Positions 1 through 7,614 of a stretch of DNA of 14,814 nt are shown piece by piece (position 1 is the stretch's first letter; each line of letters begins with the position of its first letter). A program made the position numbers and the translations under genes. The stretch comes from Firmicutes bacterium UBA994 (lineage in GTDB: Bacteria > Bacillota > UBA994). The stretch covers positions 3,493 to 18,306 of the forward strand of contig DBBC01000013.1 in NCBI GenBank assembly GCA_002292025.1. Direction: 5' to 3'. The notes beneath the pieces were generated by a model. It was given only the letters and a program-made list of their open reading frames with translations, was not told the origin of the DNA and ran no database searches.

Positions 1-1460
1 GCTTCACCAATGACGTCACACCCGGCTAAGTCGGCGATGGTACAAGCGACTTTCAGGATGCGGTCATGCGCACGCGCAGACAGAGCTAGCTTGTGGTAAG
101 CCAGCTTTAAGAGTTTCTCTGCTGTGGAAGCGACAGGTAACTTACGCACGTGCTTGTGCTGCATGCGGGCGTTACAAAAGATACCTAGCGGTCTGAGCCT
201 TGCCTCTTGCCGCCTGCGCGCTTCCTCTACGCGCAAGCGTATGCTGACCGATGATTCGCCTTGAGCGCGTTCCGTCAGCTCGCCATATTCTAGGCGCGGT
301 ACCGACAGCTGCAGATCAATGCGGTCCAGCAAGGGACCGGAGATTTTGCCTTGGTAGCGCGCGACATCCCCCCCTGAACAAGTACAGGCCTTGAGTCTAT
401 CCCCCAAAAAGCCGCAGGGGCAAGGGTTCATGGCCGCCACTAACATAAACTGGGACGGATAAGTCAAAGTGGCATTAACGCGCGCAATCGTCACGCTGCC
501 GTCCTCAAGCGGTTGACGCAGTTGCTCCAACACGCGCTTACTGAATTCAGGCAGTTCGTCTAGGAATACAACCCCATGATGAGCGAGGCTCACTTCACCA
601 GGTTGTGGTATTTTCCCGCCGCCGATAAGCCCGCCGTAAGAGATAGAGTGATGTGGTGCCCGAAAAGGCCGCTCCGCGACTAACGCCCCCCGGTCGGCTA
701 ACAGCCCCGCCACACTATATATTTTTGTGACTTCGAGCGCTTCTTCCGGCTGCATGGGCGGCAGGATCGAAGGTAAGTGGCGCGCCAACAACGTTTTCCC
801 TGAGCCTGGCGGGCCCACCAGTAGCACATTGTGGCCGCCTGCCGCGGCAATCTCTAAGGCGCGCTTGGCTTGTTCCTGTCCGGCAATGTCTCTGAAGTCA
901 CAGCTACTCACCGTCGCAGACAGAGGCTGTGCGGGAGGGGTTACGGTAGAGCTGAGCCCCAGCAGTGCGCGTTGCAGCAACGAAAGATTGCCCGCCGCTA
1001 CTAGGGAAAGTCCTTGTACTAACATCGCCTCCCGCATGTTAGCCTCCGGTACAACGAACTCTAATCTTGCGTTTTTCGCCAAGAGAGCCATCGGCAATGC
1101 TCCCGGAATGGGACGCATTGCGCCGTCTAGTGATAGTTCTCCGGCAAAGACTCGTCCCACTATCGCCGACGCGTTCAGTTGCCCCGAGGCAACTAAAAGC
1201 CCTACGGCAATGGGCAAGTCAAAGCCTGACCCTTCCTTGCGCAAGTCGGCGGGTGCCAAGTTGACGGTAATACGGCGTATCGGCATCTCAAAGCCGCAAT
1301 TTTTTATTGCTGCGCGCACACGCTCTCGCGCCTCGCGCACCGCCGTGTCCGGCAAGCCGACAATGTCGAAGGCCGGGAGTCCAAGCGCAACGTCCACCTC
1401 GACTTCCACTAGGTAGGCATCAAGCCCGTAAACTGTGCAACCCAAAACTTTCGCCAGCAT
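1..1460 (-). CDS. ComM/YifB-type AAA+ (magnesium-chelatase-like) ATPase, 3' end cut off by the window edge
   Basis: This is an AAA+ ATPase of the YifB/ComM family. ComM is a branch-migration helicase used during integration of transforming DNA in some bacteria; in Firmicutes the role is less certain. Translating the minus strand gives 486 codons, still open at the edge. The N-terminal Lon-like/ChlI part (about 1-170) starts MLAKVLGCTVYGLD and carries FDIVGLPD at 31-38. The ATPase core has Walker A GPPGSGKT (216-223), Walker B VVFLDE (297-302) and GPLLDRIDL (375-383). Four cysteines lie in a C-P-C then C-T-C arrangement (347, 349, 359, 361). Family members are usually about 500-510 residues, so only some 20 residues are missing. 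I chose the ATG at 1460 because AGGGG lies 7-8 nt upstream; an in-frame ATG at 1484 has a poorer site. It is separated from yraN by a repeat-filled 228-nt spacer, so it may be transcribed separately. Family assignment is secure. Confidence 0.93.
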   Translation of the reverse strand, partial: MLAKVLGCTVYGLDAYLVEVEVDVALGLPAFDIVGLPDTAVREARERVRAAIKNCGFEMPIRRITVNLAPADLRKEGSGFDLPIAVGLLVASGQLNASAIVGRVFAGELSLDGAMRPIPGALPMALLAKNARLEFVVPEANMREAMLVQGLSLVAAGNLSLLQRALLGLSSTVTPPAQPLSATVSSCDFRDIAGQEQAKRALEIAAAGGHNVLLVGPPGSGKTLLARHLPSILPPMQPEEALEVTKIYSVAGLLADRGALVAERPFRAPHHSISYGGLIGGGKIPQPGEVSLAHHGVVFLDELPEFSKRVLEQLRQPLEDGSVTIARVNATLTYPSQFMLVAAMNPCPCGFLGDRLKACTCSGGDVARYQGKISGPLLDRIDLQLSVPRLEYGELTERAQGESSVSIRLRVEEARRRQEARLRPLGIFCNARMQHKHVRKLPVASTAEKLLKLAYHKLALSARAHDRILKVACTIADLAGCDVIGE

Positions 1461-1566
1461 ATCGTCACCCCTACGTTCCGCCATCCGGGAGCTCTTTTTT
1501 TTGTTATATACTTGTAACACTCAGCCTACTCTGAAAATAGATTGATTGGACTGAAGGATTTCGGTT

Positions 1567-1605
1567 CACACGAAGACACGAAGACCTAGGGTCGTGGATA
1601 ATTCC
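1567..1605. repeat. CACGAAG-type intergenic repeat, copy A
   Basis: The plus strand shows CACGAAGACACGAAG followed by CCTAGG, then an inverted half reading GTCGTGGATAATT, whose complement AATTATCCACGAC matches the ATTATCCACGA start of copies B and C. It lies in the yraN-comM spacer, adjacent to a heptamer repeat. Similar CCACGAAG-rich intergenic repeats are known from many bacterial genomes; the family name is not something I can assign from sequence alone. Confidence 0.6.
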
Positions 1606-1625
1606 TCCCACGAGCTGAGTAGTTC

Positions 1626-1709
1626 CTTCTTGTTTTTTCTTCGTTGTTCTTTGGTTTTTGTTTTTTGTTACTATCTTCTTGCCTCTTGTTTCTTGTCTCT
1701 TGCTTCTTG
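1626..1709 (-). repeat. Tandem 7-bp repeat, about 12 units, CAAGARR/CAAAAAA type
   Basis: Read on the minus strand, directly after the yraN stop codon, the units are CAAGAAG, CAAGAGA, CAAGAAA, CAAGAGG, CAAGAAG, ATAGTAA, CAAAAAA, CAAAAAC, CAAAGAA, CAACGAA, GAAAAAA, CAAGAAG. The register is exactly 7 bp over 84 bp, with purine-only variation after the leading C in most units. The strand asymmetry (almost pure A/G plus C at position 1) is striking against the surrounding GC-balanced DNA. It does not encode a sensible protein. It resembles short heptameric tandem repeats described in some bacteria; function unknown. Confidence 0.8.
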
Positions 1710-1712
1710 CAC

Positions 1713-2075
1713 TCATGGCCCTAGAATGTCTTCAAAAACCTCCAGCTGTGGTGCCTGCCCGGGCAACTCAATAATACAGATGGCGTTAAACTTAAGTGCG
1801 GTAAAGGGCGGGCCTTCGCCGCTGGCTAGGTACATGGCCACAGCCTTGCGTAGTCGAGATAGCTTGCGCGGGGTTATCGCCTCGGCCGGATGTCCCTTGG
1901 TCAAGTCTTGGCGGTATTTAACTTCCGCAAACAGCAACACACCGTGGCGAAAGGCGACAATATCAACTTCGCCCCATAGCTCACGGTAATTACGCTGCAT
2001 GATGATGTACCCTTGGGAAACTAGGTATTGCGACGCCAGCTCCTCACCCCTGCGTCCACGTGCATAGTTAGACAT
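1713..2075 (-). CDS. yraN: YraN / UPF0102 family endonuclease-like protein
   Basis: A 120-residue protein of the YraN (UPF0102) family, small proteins with a Holliday-junction-resolvase/restriction-endonuclease-like fold whose role is not settled. The family signature is visible: RGEELASQYL near the N-terminus (9-18), then GEVDIVA (35-41) and FAEVKYR (49-55), which supply the acidic and lysine residues of a PD-(D/E)XK-like centre (E36, D38, E51, K53). The length matches the family (about 115-130). The ATG at 2075 is preferred to the longer frame beginning at 2141 because the family starts close to the RGxxGE motif. Its start overlaps the last 8 nt of rnhB, so translation is probably coupled. 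It is the last gene of the ylxM-to-yraN unit, and a heptamer repeat begins just past its stop codon. Confidence 0.9.
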   Translation of the reverse strand: MSNYARGRRGEELASQYLVSQGYIIMQRNYRELWGEVDIVAFRHGVLLFAEVKYRQDLTKGHPAEAITPRKLSRLRKAVAMYLASGEGPPFTALKFNAICIIELPGQAPQLEVFEDILGP

Positions 2076-2664
2076 GAGACCACTTGCCAAGGAAGCTCTT
2101 GCGGTGCAACGCACACGGCCCGTATCGCTCCAAAGCCGCATAATGGCTCCTCGTGCCGTACCCTTTATGTGCGCCTAAACCCATGCCGGGATAGCGCTGG
2201 TCTAGCTCGCACATCCGCTGGTCGCGGTCTACTTTGGCTACAATGCTGGCAGCAGCAATGGACAACGAAAGCTGATCCCCTTTAACCAACGCGAGCTGAG
2301 GAAGGGAGCATAAAGAAGCAGGCAGAAAAAAAGCGTCTAATAAGAGCATATCGGGTTTAAGCGAGGCTATAATCTCCAGTTGGCAGCTCTGTACCGCCCG
2401 CACGATGCCGTAGGCGTCAATGTACCCTTGGTCGCGACTGGCCACGGCAACAGCTTCTGCTGCGGTCATGATGTAGTGTGCGAGGCGTTCGCGCTGGTGC
2501 GGCTTAAGTGCTTTTGAATCACGAATGCCTTCTCCCATCACGCCTTGGCGCCAGATGACTCCGCCCACTGTGACAGGCCCCGCCAGTGCGCCACGGCCCA
2601 CTTCATCCATACCTAGAATGCGGCTGTAACCTTGTGCCCAATACTTGGTTTCCAGTTCGAGCAC
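2068..2664 (-). CDS. rnhB: Ribonuclease HII
   Basis: RNase HII cleaves the RNA strand of RNA-DNA hybrids and starts removal of ribonucleotides misincorporated into DNA. The 198-residue product has the signature LGMDEVGRGALAGPV (17-31). The expected metal ligands are D20, E21, D110 (in LLLDAFF) and D148 (in AKVDRDQRM). RDSKAL (48-53) and AHKGYGT (165-171) are also family features. The longest open frame begins with TTG at 2721, overlapping rbgA by 50 nt. I chose the GTG at 2664 because AGGGAG, lying over the end of rbgA, is about 10 nt upstream and the length then fits the family. The gap from rbgA is 7 nt, and the gene overlaps yraN by 8 nt. The order rbgA-rnhB-yraN is common in Firmicutes. 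Confidence 0.94.
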   Translation of the reverse strand: MLELETKYWAQGYSRILGMDEVGRGALAGPVTVGGVIWRQGVMGEGIRDSKALKPHQRERLAHYIMTAAEAVAVASRDQGYIDAYGIVRAVQSCQLEIIASLKPDMLLLDAFFLPASLCSLPQLALVKGDQLSLSIAAASIVAKVDRDQRMCELDQRYPGMGLGAHKGYGTRSHYAALERYGPCALHRKSFLGKWSHV

Positions 2665-2671
2665 TGTCGAT

Positions 2672-3517
2672 TCACTCCCTGTCGAGTGTAAATCTCCCCA
2701 TCTTCCCTGAGCGAAACTCAAGCAAAATTAAGTCTGCCACACGCGCGAGGTCAACCTTGCCACCAGAGGTGAGACATCCCCGACGTTCGCCTATAGCAGT
2801 AAGTATTGACCCCTCGCCTGCGCTAATATCCACCTCCACCCGATATCTCTCCGCCAGAACTGCGGGATACTCGTGTGTGAGCAGCCGCACCAGCCGCTCC
2901 GCCAGCGCAAAGCGGTCAAAGCCCCCTTCCCCGATGGCCCCTGTGACCGCCAAGCGGAATGCGATTTCAGGGTCATCGAGACGCGGCCACAGCAAGCCCG
3001 GGGTATCAAGTATTTCCAGTACTGAGCTTAGGTGAATCCATTGCTTGGCGCGTGTTAACCCTGGCAGAGCCCCCGTACGGGCCGCTTTACGCTGAGCAAG
3101 CGCATTGATCAGGCTGGACTTGCCGACGTTAGGGATACCCGCCACCATGGCGCGCGGCATACGCAAGGCCCGACTACTCGCGCCATCACGAGGGATAGTC
3201 CGCTGTGCTACCTGCTTAACTATACCGAGCAATTCCCGTGTTCCCTTGCTATCGCGCGTGTTTACTGCCGCGCAAGCCAACCCTTCGCCTGCAAAGCGCG
3301 CCATAAAAGCCACCGTGCGACGTTCATCGGCGAGGTCGGGCTTAGTCAGCGCAATGACCCTCGGCTTCCCGCCCAACATCTCTGCCAGCAGGGGATTGCT
3401 ACTAGACACAGGTATGCGTGCGTCCCTAAGTTCGATGACAACATCTACCAGCGGGATGCACTCTGCCAAAAGTTTTTTCGCCTTGGCCATATGGCCCGGG
3501 AACCACTGAATACTCAT
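2672..3517 (-). CDS. rbgA: Ribosome biogenesis GTPase RbgA (YlqF)
   Basis: A circularly permuted GTPase needed for late assembly of the 50S subunit. The 281-residue protein begins MSIQWFPGHMAKAKK, the characteristic YlqF/RbgA start. The motifs come in permuted order: G4 as TKPD (59-62 region), then G1 GIPNVGKS (127-134), a G2-type Thr in GLTRAKQW (153-160) and G3 DTPG (171-174). G4 is normally NKxD, so Thr for Asn is a mild variation. The C-terminal RNA-binding region ends with a basic GKMGRF segment. A longer frame opens at 3565, inside lepB, but ATG 3517 gives the family N-terminus. That ATG lies only 4 nt past the lepB stop and has no visible Shine-Dalgarno site, which suggests translational coupling to lepB. 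Confidence 0.94.
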   Translation of the reverse strand: MSIQWFPGHMAKAKKLLAECIPLVDVVIELRDARIPVSSSNPLLAEMLGGKPRVIALTKPDLADERRTVAFMARFAGEGLACAAVNTRDSKGTRELLGIVKQVAQRTIPRDGASSRALRMPRAMVAGIPNVGKSSLINALAQRKAARTGALPGLTRAKQWIHLSSVLEILDTPGLLWPRLDDPEIAFRLAVTGAIGEGGFDRFALAERLVRLLTHEYPAVLAERYRVEVDISAGEGSILTAIGERRGCLTSGGKVDLARVADLILLEFRSGKMGRFTLDRE

Positions 3518-3521
3518 GGTG

Positions 3522-4049
3522 CTATTGCGGTAGCAATCGCAGGTGCGGTAAAGGCCAGAACACAAGCATGGCTTGGCCTTTAATCTCTGTTAAAGGGACA
3601 AAGCCAACTGCGGGGTCACGTGAGTCCAAGCTGAAGTTGCGGTTATCGCCCATTACAAAGACTGTTCCTGACGGCACCTCCACCGGCCCAAACGCCCCAT
3701 GGGTTGGAACGATGATATGCTGCTCCGCACGGCGCACGCCATCCACATAGACGTAATTCTCCCGCGTTTCTACCGTCTGGCCCGCAACGGCAACGACGCG
3801 TTTGATAAAATCCCGCCTTCCATCCCTAGGGTAGCGAAAGACAACCACGTCAGACAAACTCGGTACAGAAAAACGATAGACTAGTTTGTTCACTAATACC
3901 CTTTCGCCGTGGTGGAGGGAAGGCTGCATGGAAACCCCATCCACAATGTACACTTCGATGAGAAAGACGCGAATGACAAGCGCTAGAATAATCGCCAGAG
4001 CAAGGGCTTTGCCCCACTCGAATGCTTCGGTACGCCACACCTTTGGCAT
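3522..4049 (-). CDS. lepB: Type I signal peptidase
   Basis: Membrane-bound serine protease that removes signal peptides from secreted proteins. The 175-residue, single-span architecture is that of Gram-positive SipS-type enzymes. A hydrophobic anchor lies at about 14-35, followed by the box B motif VSMQPSL with the nucleophile Ser40, and by box D FIKRVVAVAG (81-90) with the general-base Lys83. Box E is MGDNRNFSLDSR. The start ATG at 4049 is 5 nt after the rplS stop; its Shine-Dalgarno site is weak, so coupling to rplS is likely. Firmicutes frequently carry a signal peptidase gene between rplS and rbgA, as here. All catalytic features are intact. Confidence 0.95.
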   Translation of the reverse strand: MPKVWRTEAFEWGKALALAIILALVIRVFLIEVYIVDGVSMQPSLHHGERVLVNKLVYRFSVPSLSDVVVFRYPRDGRRDFIKRVVAVAGQTVETRENYVYVDGVRRAEQHIIVPTHGAFGPVEVPSGTVFVMGDNRNFSLDSRDPAVGFVPLTEIKGQAMLVFWPLPHLRLLPQ

Positions 4050-4054
4050 TGTGC

Positions 4055-4399
4055 CTACCCGCGTGCATCCCGGATGCGCGCCGCTTTACCTTTTCGACTG
4101 CGTAGGTAGTACAACTTAGCCCGGCGCACTCTGCCGCGGCGCATTACTTCAATGCGCTCAATTCTGGGAGAATGTACAGGGAAAATACGCTCTACTCCAA
4201 CGCCGGAAGAAATGCGGCGCACGGTAAACGTCTCACGTATGCTGCCGCCGTGGCGCGCAATAACTGTCCCTTCAAACACTTGGATGCGCTCCCTCGTGCC
4301 CTCAACAACCTTAACATGCACACGCACTGAGTCCCCAGGTTTGAAGTCAGGGATATCGGTGCGCAGTTGCATCATCTCAATACTCTTCATTATTTCCAC
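4055..4399 (-). CDS. rplS: 50S ribosomal protein L19
   Basis: Ribosomal protein of the large subunit, located at the 30S-50S interface. The 114-residue product has the family core TDIPDFKPGDSVRVHVKVVEG followed by RIQVFEGTVIARHG and a basic C-terminal tail. The start is taken as GTG at 4399: this gives the usual N-terminal length before the DIPDF motif, and AGGAGG lies about 8 nt upstream within the end of trmD. The start codon follows the trmD stop directly with no gap, so translation is very probably coupled. The order rpsP-khpA-rimM-trmD-rplS is strongly conserved. Confidence 0.97.
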   Translation of the reverse strand: MEIMKSIEMMQLRTDIPDFKPGDSVRVHVKVVEGTRERIQVFEGTVIARHGGSIRETFTVRRISSGVGVERIFPVHSPRIERIEVMRRGRVRRAKLYYLRSRKGKAARIRDARG

Positions 4400-5179
4400 T
4401 TAGAAACCCTCCTTTCTTAGGCTCTTAAAATCAGATGTATCTTCTTTGGCTAGCGCTAGGCACTCACGGTCGTATTTGCTAAGCTCACGCCGCAATAATT
4501 CCGGCCTCTTCTCAAGCGTTCTTCGCAGGGAGTGGCCGCGACGCCATCTGTTAATTTCTCCATGATTGCCTGACAGCAACACTTCCGGTACACGCAGCCC
4601 ACGAAATTCCCGCGGCCGCGTGTACTGCGGGTACTCGAGCACAGTCTCAGCGGTAAAAGACTCGTCCGCCAAGGACTCGGGGCACCCCAACACACCAGGC
4701 AACAGCCGCGCCACACAGTCTATGACGATCATGGCTGGCAGTTCACCCCCCGTGAGAACGTAATCGCCAACGGAAATCTCTTGGTGTACAACCAGCTGCG
4801 TCACCCTATGGTCAATGCCTTCGTAATGCCCGCAGATAAGCACCAAGTGCGGCGTGTTTGATAACGCGACAGCCCCCGCTTGCGTCAGCACTGTGCCTTG
4901 CGGACTCATCAGAATCACTCTGCTATCCTTAAAGCCGTCAGCTCTGGCCCGTTCTAGTACCGACTCCACGGCTGCAACTATTGGTTCCGGTTTTAAAACC
5001 ATGCCCGCGCCGCCGCCAAAAGGATAGTCATCGACCACGCGGTGCTTGTCGCAGGCAAAATCCCTAATGTCCGTGAGAAGAACCTCTAGCTGCCCTTTTT
5101 CGTGTGCACGCCGCAGAATACTCATGTCAGTCACGGCAGTAAACATTTCCGGGAACAAGGTGAGCACATCTACTCTCAT
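4400..5179 (-). CDS. trmD: tRNA (guanine-N1-)-methyltransferase TrmD
   Basis: Methylates G37 at N1 in tRNAs that read C-starting codons, using S-adenosylmethionine; this prevents +1 frameshifting. The 259-residue protein shows the trefoil-knot (SPOUT) signature: LTLFPEMF (7-13 region), FGGGAGMVLKPEPI (54-67), MSPQG (91-95), ICGHYEGIDHRV (115-126) and EISVGDYVLTGGELPAM (134-150). The C-terminal tRNA-binding half contains EYPQYTRPREF and LLSGNHGEI. The segment DESF (172-175) corresponds to the region holding the catalytic Asp of E. coli TrmD. The ATG overlaps the rimM stop by 4 nt (ATGA). The gene is intact and of normal size. Confidence 0.97.
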   Translation of the reverse strand: MRVDVLTLFPEMFTAVTDMSILRRAHEKGQLEVLLTDIRDFACDKHRVVDDYPFGGGAGMVLKPEPIVAAVESVLERARADGFKDSRVILMSPQGTVLTQAGAVALSNTPHLVLICGHYEGIDHRVTQLVVHQEISVGDYVLTGGELPAMIVIDCVARLLPGVLGCPESLADESFTAETVLEYPQYTRPREFRGLRVPEVLLSGNHGEINRWRRGHSLRRTLEKRPELLRRELSKYDRECLALAKEDTSDFKSLRKEGF

Positions 5180-5700
5180 GCAGGACTCTCCAGTCCCGGA
5201 GGAAGGGTCACAACCATGCGTCGACTAACTAGGTCGATATCTTGAATCACGCTGTGCAGTGCCGGCAACAGAACATCGCCGCGACTGCCTTCTACGACAT
5301 ACACATCGTTGCTTTTCAAGGCGAGCACCTCACGCACGACGCCCAGTTTATCTCCGCGCTCATTAAACACTTCCAGGCCAATAATTTCAAACCAGTAATA
5401 AGTGCCCGCGGGTAAAGGCAACACTTCAGCTTGAGTAACTACCAGTTCGCCGCCTACAAATTTTTCCGCTTCCGCACGGCTCAGGCAATCTTCAAGCGTC
5501 AGGATATAATAGTGCCCTCGTCCTCGCACGGTACGCACAGCAATGCGGCGAAACTCATCCCTTCGTCGCCACAGCACACGCTGTCCGGACATCTCCGTAA
5601 AGCGCCGCGGATGGTCAGATAAAGGTTTGACCTTAATCTCCCCAGCCATACCGAGCACGCCTACGACCTGACCCACACTTACCAGTCCGTCACTTTGCAT
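5176..5700 (-). CDS. rimM: 16S rRNA processing / ribosome maturation factor RimM
   Basis: RimM assists assembly of the 30S head and binds ribosomal protein S19. The 174-residue protein has the N-terminal RimM barrel (VGQVVGVLGMAGEIKVKPLSD, roughly 9-29) and a C-terminal PRC-barrel domain beginning near YYWFEIIGLEV (101-111) and continuing through SNDVYVV and LLPAL. The length is normal. ATG 5700 is preceded by GAGGGAG at a good distance. A 52-nt spacer separates it from khpA, and its stop overlaps the trmD start. Confidence 0.95.
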   Translation of the reverse strand: MQSDGLVSVGQVVGVLGMAGEIKVKPLSDHPRRFTEMSGQRVLWRRRDEFRRIAVRTVRGRGHYYILTLEDCLSRAEAEKFVGGELVVTQAEVLPLPAGTYYWFEIIGLEVFNERGDKLGVVREVLALKSNDVYVVEGSRGDVLLPALHSVIQDIDLVSRRMVVTLPPGLESPA

Positions 5701-5752
5701 AGAGCTCCCTCTCAGTATTTCTTACGAATCTACGCCAGCAGCAAATTCATCT

Positions 5753-5980
5753 CTAGGAATCGATTTCCACAAAAATGCGTTGGTCAAGCGGGCTCGCGGC
5801 TCTGACCACAGTGCGGATGGCTTTGGCAATACGCCCCTGTTTACCTATCACTTTGCCGACATCTTCGCTCGCTACGGATACCTTGAGAATAAGTCCGTCT
5901 TCCCCCGGCACTTCTGTCACTTGTACTTGGTCAGGCTGCGAGACTAGCGACTGGGTGATAAACAACACCAACTCACGCAT
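5753..5980 (-). CDS. khpA: KH-domain RNA-binding protein KhpA
   Basis: Small single-KH-domain protein. In Firmicutes, KhpA partners with KhpB/Jag and binds many RNAs. The 75-residue product is the usual size, begins MRELVLFITQSLVSQPDQVQV and carries the GxxG loop in IGKQGR (45-50). A GTG at 5989 is in frame, but AAGGGGG sits about 8 nt before the ATG at 5980 and would overlap the GTG, so ATG 5980 is preferred. It lies between rpsP (13-nt gap from that start) and rimM, its typical place in Firmicutes. Confidence 0.93.
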   Translation of the reverse strand: MRELVLFITQSLVSQPDQVQVTEVPGEDGLILKVSVASEDVGKVIGKQGRIAKAIRTVVRAASPLDQRIFVEIDS

Positions 5981-5993
5981 GCGGGACACCCCC

Positions 5994-6245
5994 TTAGGAT
6001 TTCTCGAGTAAGCCTACGCGGTGGAGTAACCCCCGCACAGTCTCCGACATTTGGACGCCTTGCTTCAGCCAGTAGTTTACCCTCTCACGGTCTATCTCGA
6101 TTACCGCGGGATTAGCTACAGGATTGTAGTAACCCACCTCTTCAATATTGCGCCCATCACGTGGTGAGCGTGAGTCCGCGACAACTAGCCGATAGAAAGC
6201 GGCTTTTTTTGCGCCCATGCGCTTGAGCCGTATTTTCGTTGCCAT
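5994..6245 (-). CDS. rpsP: 30S ribosomal protein S16
   Basis: Small-subunit ribosomal protein needed for 30S assembly. The 83-residue product starts MATKIRLKRMGAKKAAFYR, contains ADSRSPRDGRNIEEVGYYNP and the C-terminal WLKQGVQMSETVRGLL, all typical of bS16. The open frame extends upstream to 6323 into ffh, but the ATG at 6245 is chosen because it gives the family N-terminus and has AAAGGGGG about 8 nt upstream. It sits 25 nt downstream of ffh. Confidence 0.97.
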   Translation of the reverse strand: MATKIRLKRMGAKKAAFYRLVVADSRSPRDGRNIEEVGYYNPVANPAVIEIDRERVNYWLKQGVQMSETVRGLLHRVGLLEKS

Positions 6246-6270
6246 TGTGTCACCCCCTTTCCAGTCGTCC

Positions 6271-7605
6271 CTAAGCAAAAGGGAACTTCGCCTTTTTGCC
6301 GCCGCGTTTTCCCATATCGGCAAAAGATTTCATCATCTTGCGTGACTGCTCAAATTGCTTGAGTAAACGATTGACGTCCTGCACAGAAGTCCCGCTGCCG
6401 AGCGCAATGCGCTTGCGTCTACTGCCGTCGATAATCTCTGGGCGCTGCCGTTCTCGTACAGTCATAGAGAAAATTATGGCCTCGATGCGCTTTAGTTCGC
6501 GCTCGTCAAGCTGCATATTCTTGAGCTGTTGCGCCTGAGCGAAGCCTGGAATCATCCCGAGCAGTTGGTCTAACGGGCCCATATTGCGCATTTCTTGCAG
6601 TTGAACGAGAAAGTCTTCCAGTGTAAACGTCTGCGTGCGCATCTTGCGCTCTAATTCTGCCGCACGTTTTACATCGACTGCTGCCTCCGCCTTCTCAATC
6701 AGGGAAAGCACATCACCCATTCCTAGAATACGGGATGCCATGCGGTCGGGATGAAACACCTCTATGGCATCTAGTTTCTCTCCCACGCCAATGTACTTTA
6801 TGGGTTTACCCGTAACAGCTTTGGCGGAGAGAGCCGCCCCTCCGCGGGCATCCCCGTCCAACTTAGTCAATAAAATGCCGTCAATAGAAATGGCTTTGTT
6901 GAACGCTTCTGCCACGGTCACGGCGTCCTGACCGGTCATGGCGTCAACTACAAGCAAAATCTCATGCGGGTGCACTGCTTCGCACATATCTTTGAGCTCT
7001 TGCATCAACATGTCATCTACATGCAGGCGACCGGCCGTATCAATAATGACTAAGTCGCGCCCCTCGCGCATGGCGTTTTCCTTAGCGGCGCGGGCAATTT
7101 GTACCGCATTCTTGCTCTCGCGCATCGAAAAAACGGGAATGTCGAGTTGTTTCCCCAAAGTCTCAAGTTGCTCCACCGCCGCGGGTCTGTACACATCACA
7201 CGCCACCAGTAGAGGGTGGCGCCCCATCTTGCGTAACAGGCGCGCGAGTTTGGCGGCTTGAGTAGTTTTGCCCGAACCCTGTAACCCAACTAACATCAAC
7301 ACCGAAGGTGGGTTGGGCGCAAAGTTGATACGGCTCGCACTGCCGCCAAGCAGCTTGATAAGCTCCTCATGCACTATCTTGATGACGTGGTGTCCGGGCG
7401 TCAGACTCTCAAACAGCTCTTGCCCAATGGCACGTTCTCTCACTGCAGAGACAAAGTCGCGCACTACTTTGAGGTTGACGTCCGCCTCCAACAAGGCCAT
7501 ACGCACTTCACGTAGCGTTTCGCTTACGTCCTGTTCAGTGAGCTTACCCTTGCCGCGCAGCTTTTTGAAGGTTGCCTGTAACCGTTCGCCCAAGACCTTG
7601 AACAT
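6271..7605 (-). CDS. ffh: Signal recognition particle protein Ffh (SRP54)
   Basis: GTPase subunit of SRP; binds signal sequences and SRP RNA and docks with FtsY at the membrane. The 444-residue protein has an N domain (1-100), a G domain with G1 GLQGSGKT (107-114), DVYRPAA (137-143), DTAGRL (189-194), TKLDGDARGG (247-256) and GVGEKLD (273-279), then the M domain. The RNA-binding signature SRRKRIALGSG (395-405) with VNRLLKQF is complete. The start ATG at 7605 has AGGAGG overlapping the ylxM stop. Gene order ylxM-ffh-rpsP is typical of Firmicutes. The SRP RNA gene itself was not found in the window. Confidence 0.98.
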   Translation of the reverse strand: MFKVLGERLQATFKKLRGKGKLTEQDVSETLREVRMALLEADVNLKVVRDFVSAVRERAIGQELFESLTPGHHVIKIVHEELIKLLGGSASRINFAPNPPSVLMLVGLQGSGKTTQAAKLARLLRKMGRHPLLVACDVYRPAAVEQLETLGKQLDIPVFSMRESKNAVQIARAAKENAMREGRDLVIIDTAGRLHVDDMLMQELKDMCEAVHPHEILLVVDAMTGQDAVTVAEAFNKAISIDGILLTKLDGDARGGAALSAKAVTGKPIKYIGVGEKLDAIEVFHPDRMASRILGMGDVLSLIEKAEAAVDVKRAAELERKMRTQTFTLEDFLVQLQEMRNMGPLDQLLGMIPGFAQAQQLKNMQLDERELKRIEAIIFSMTVRERQRPEIIDGSRRKRIALGSGTSVQDVNRLLKQFEQSRKMMKSFADMGKRGGKKAKFPFA

Positions 7606-7614
7606 AACGACCTC

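Noticed and set aside
727..1416. Long plus-strand open frame of 229 codons
   Set aside because: It is antisense to the well-supported comM-type gene, has a Ser/Arg/Ala-rich composition typical of a shadow frame, and no ribosome site.
1504..1989. Open frames across the yraN-comM spacer on both strands, with runs of Phe/Leu/Ser or Lys/Gln/Thr
   Set aside because: These arise from the heptamer repeat and neighbouring A/T-rich sequence. The hydrophobic stretch on the plus strand is repeat translation, not a membrane segment of a real gene.
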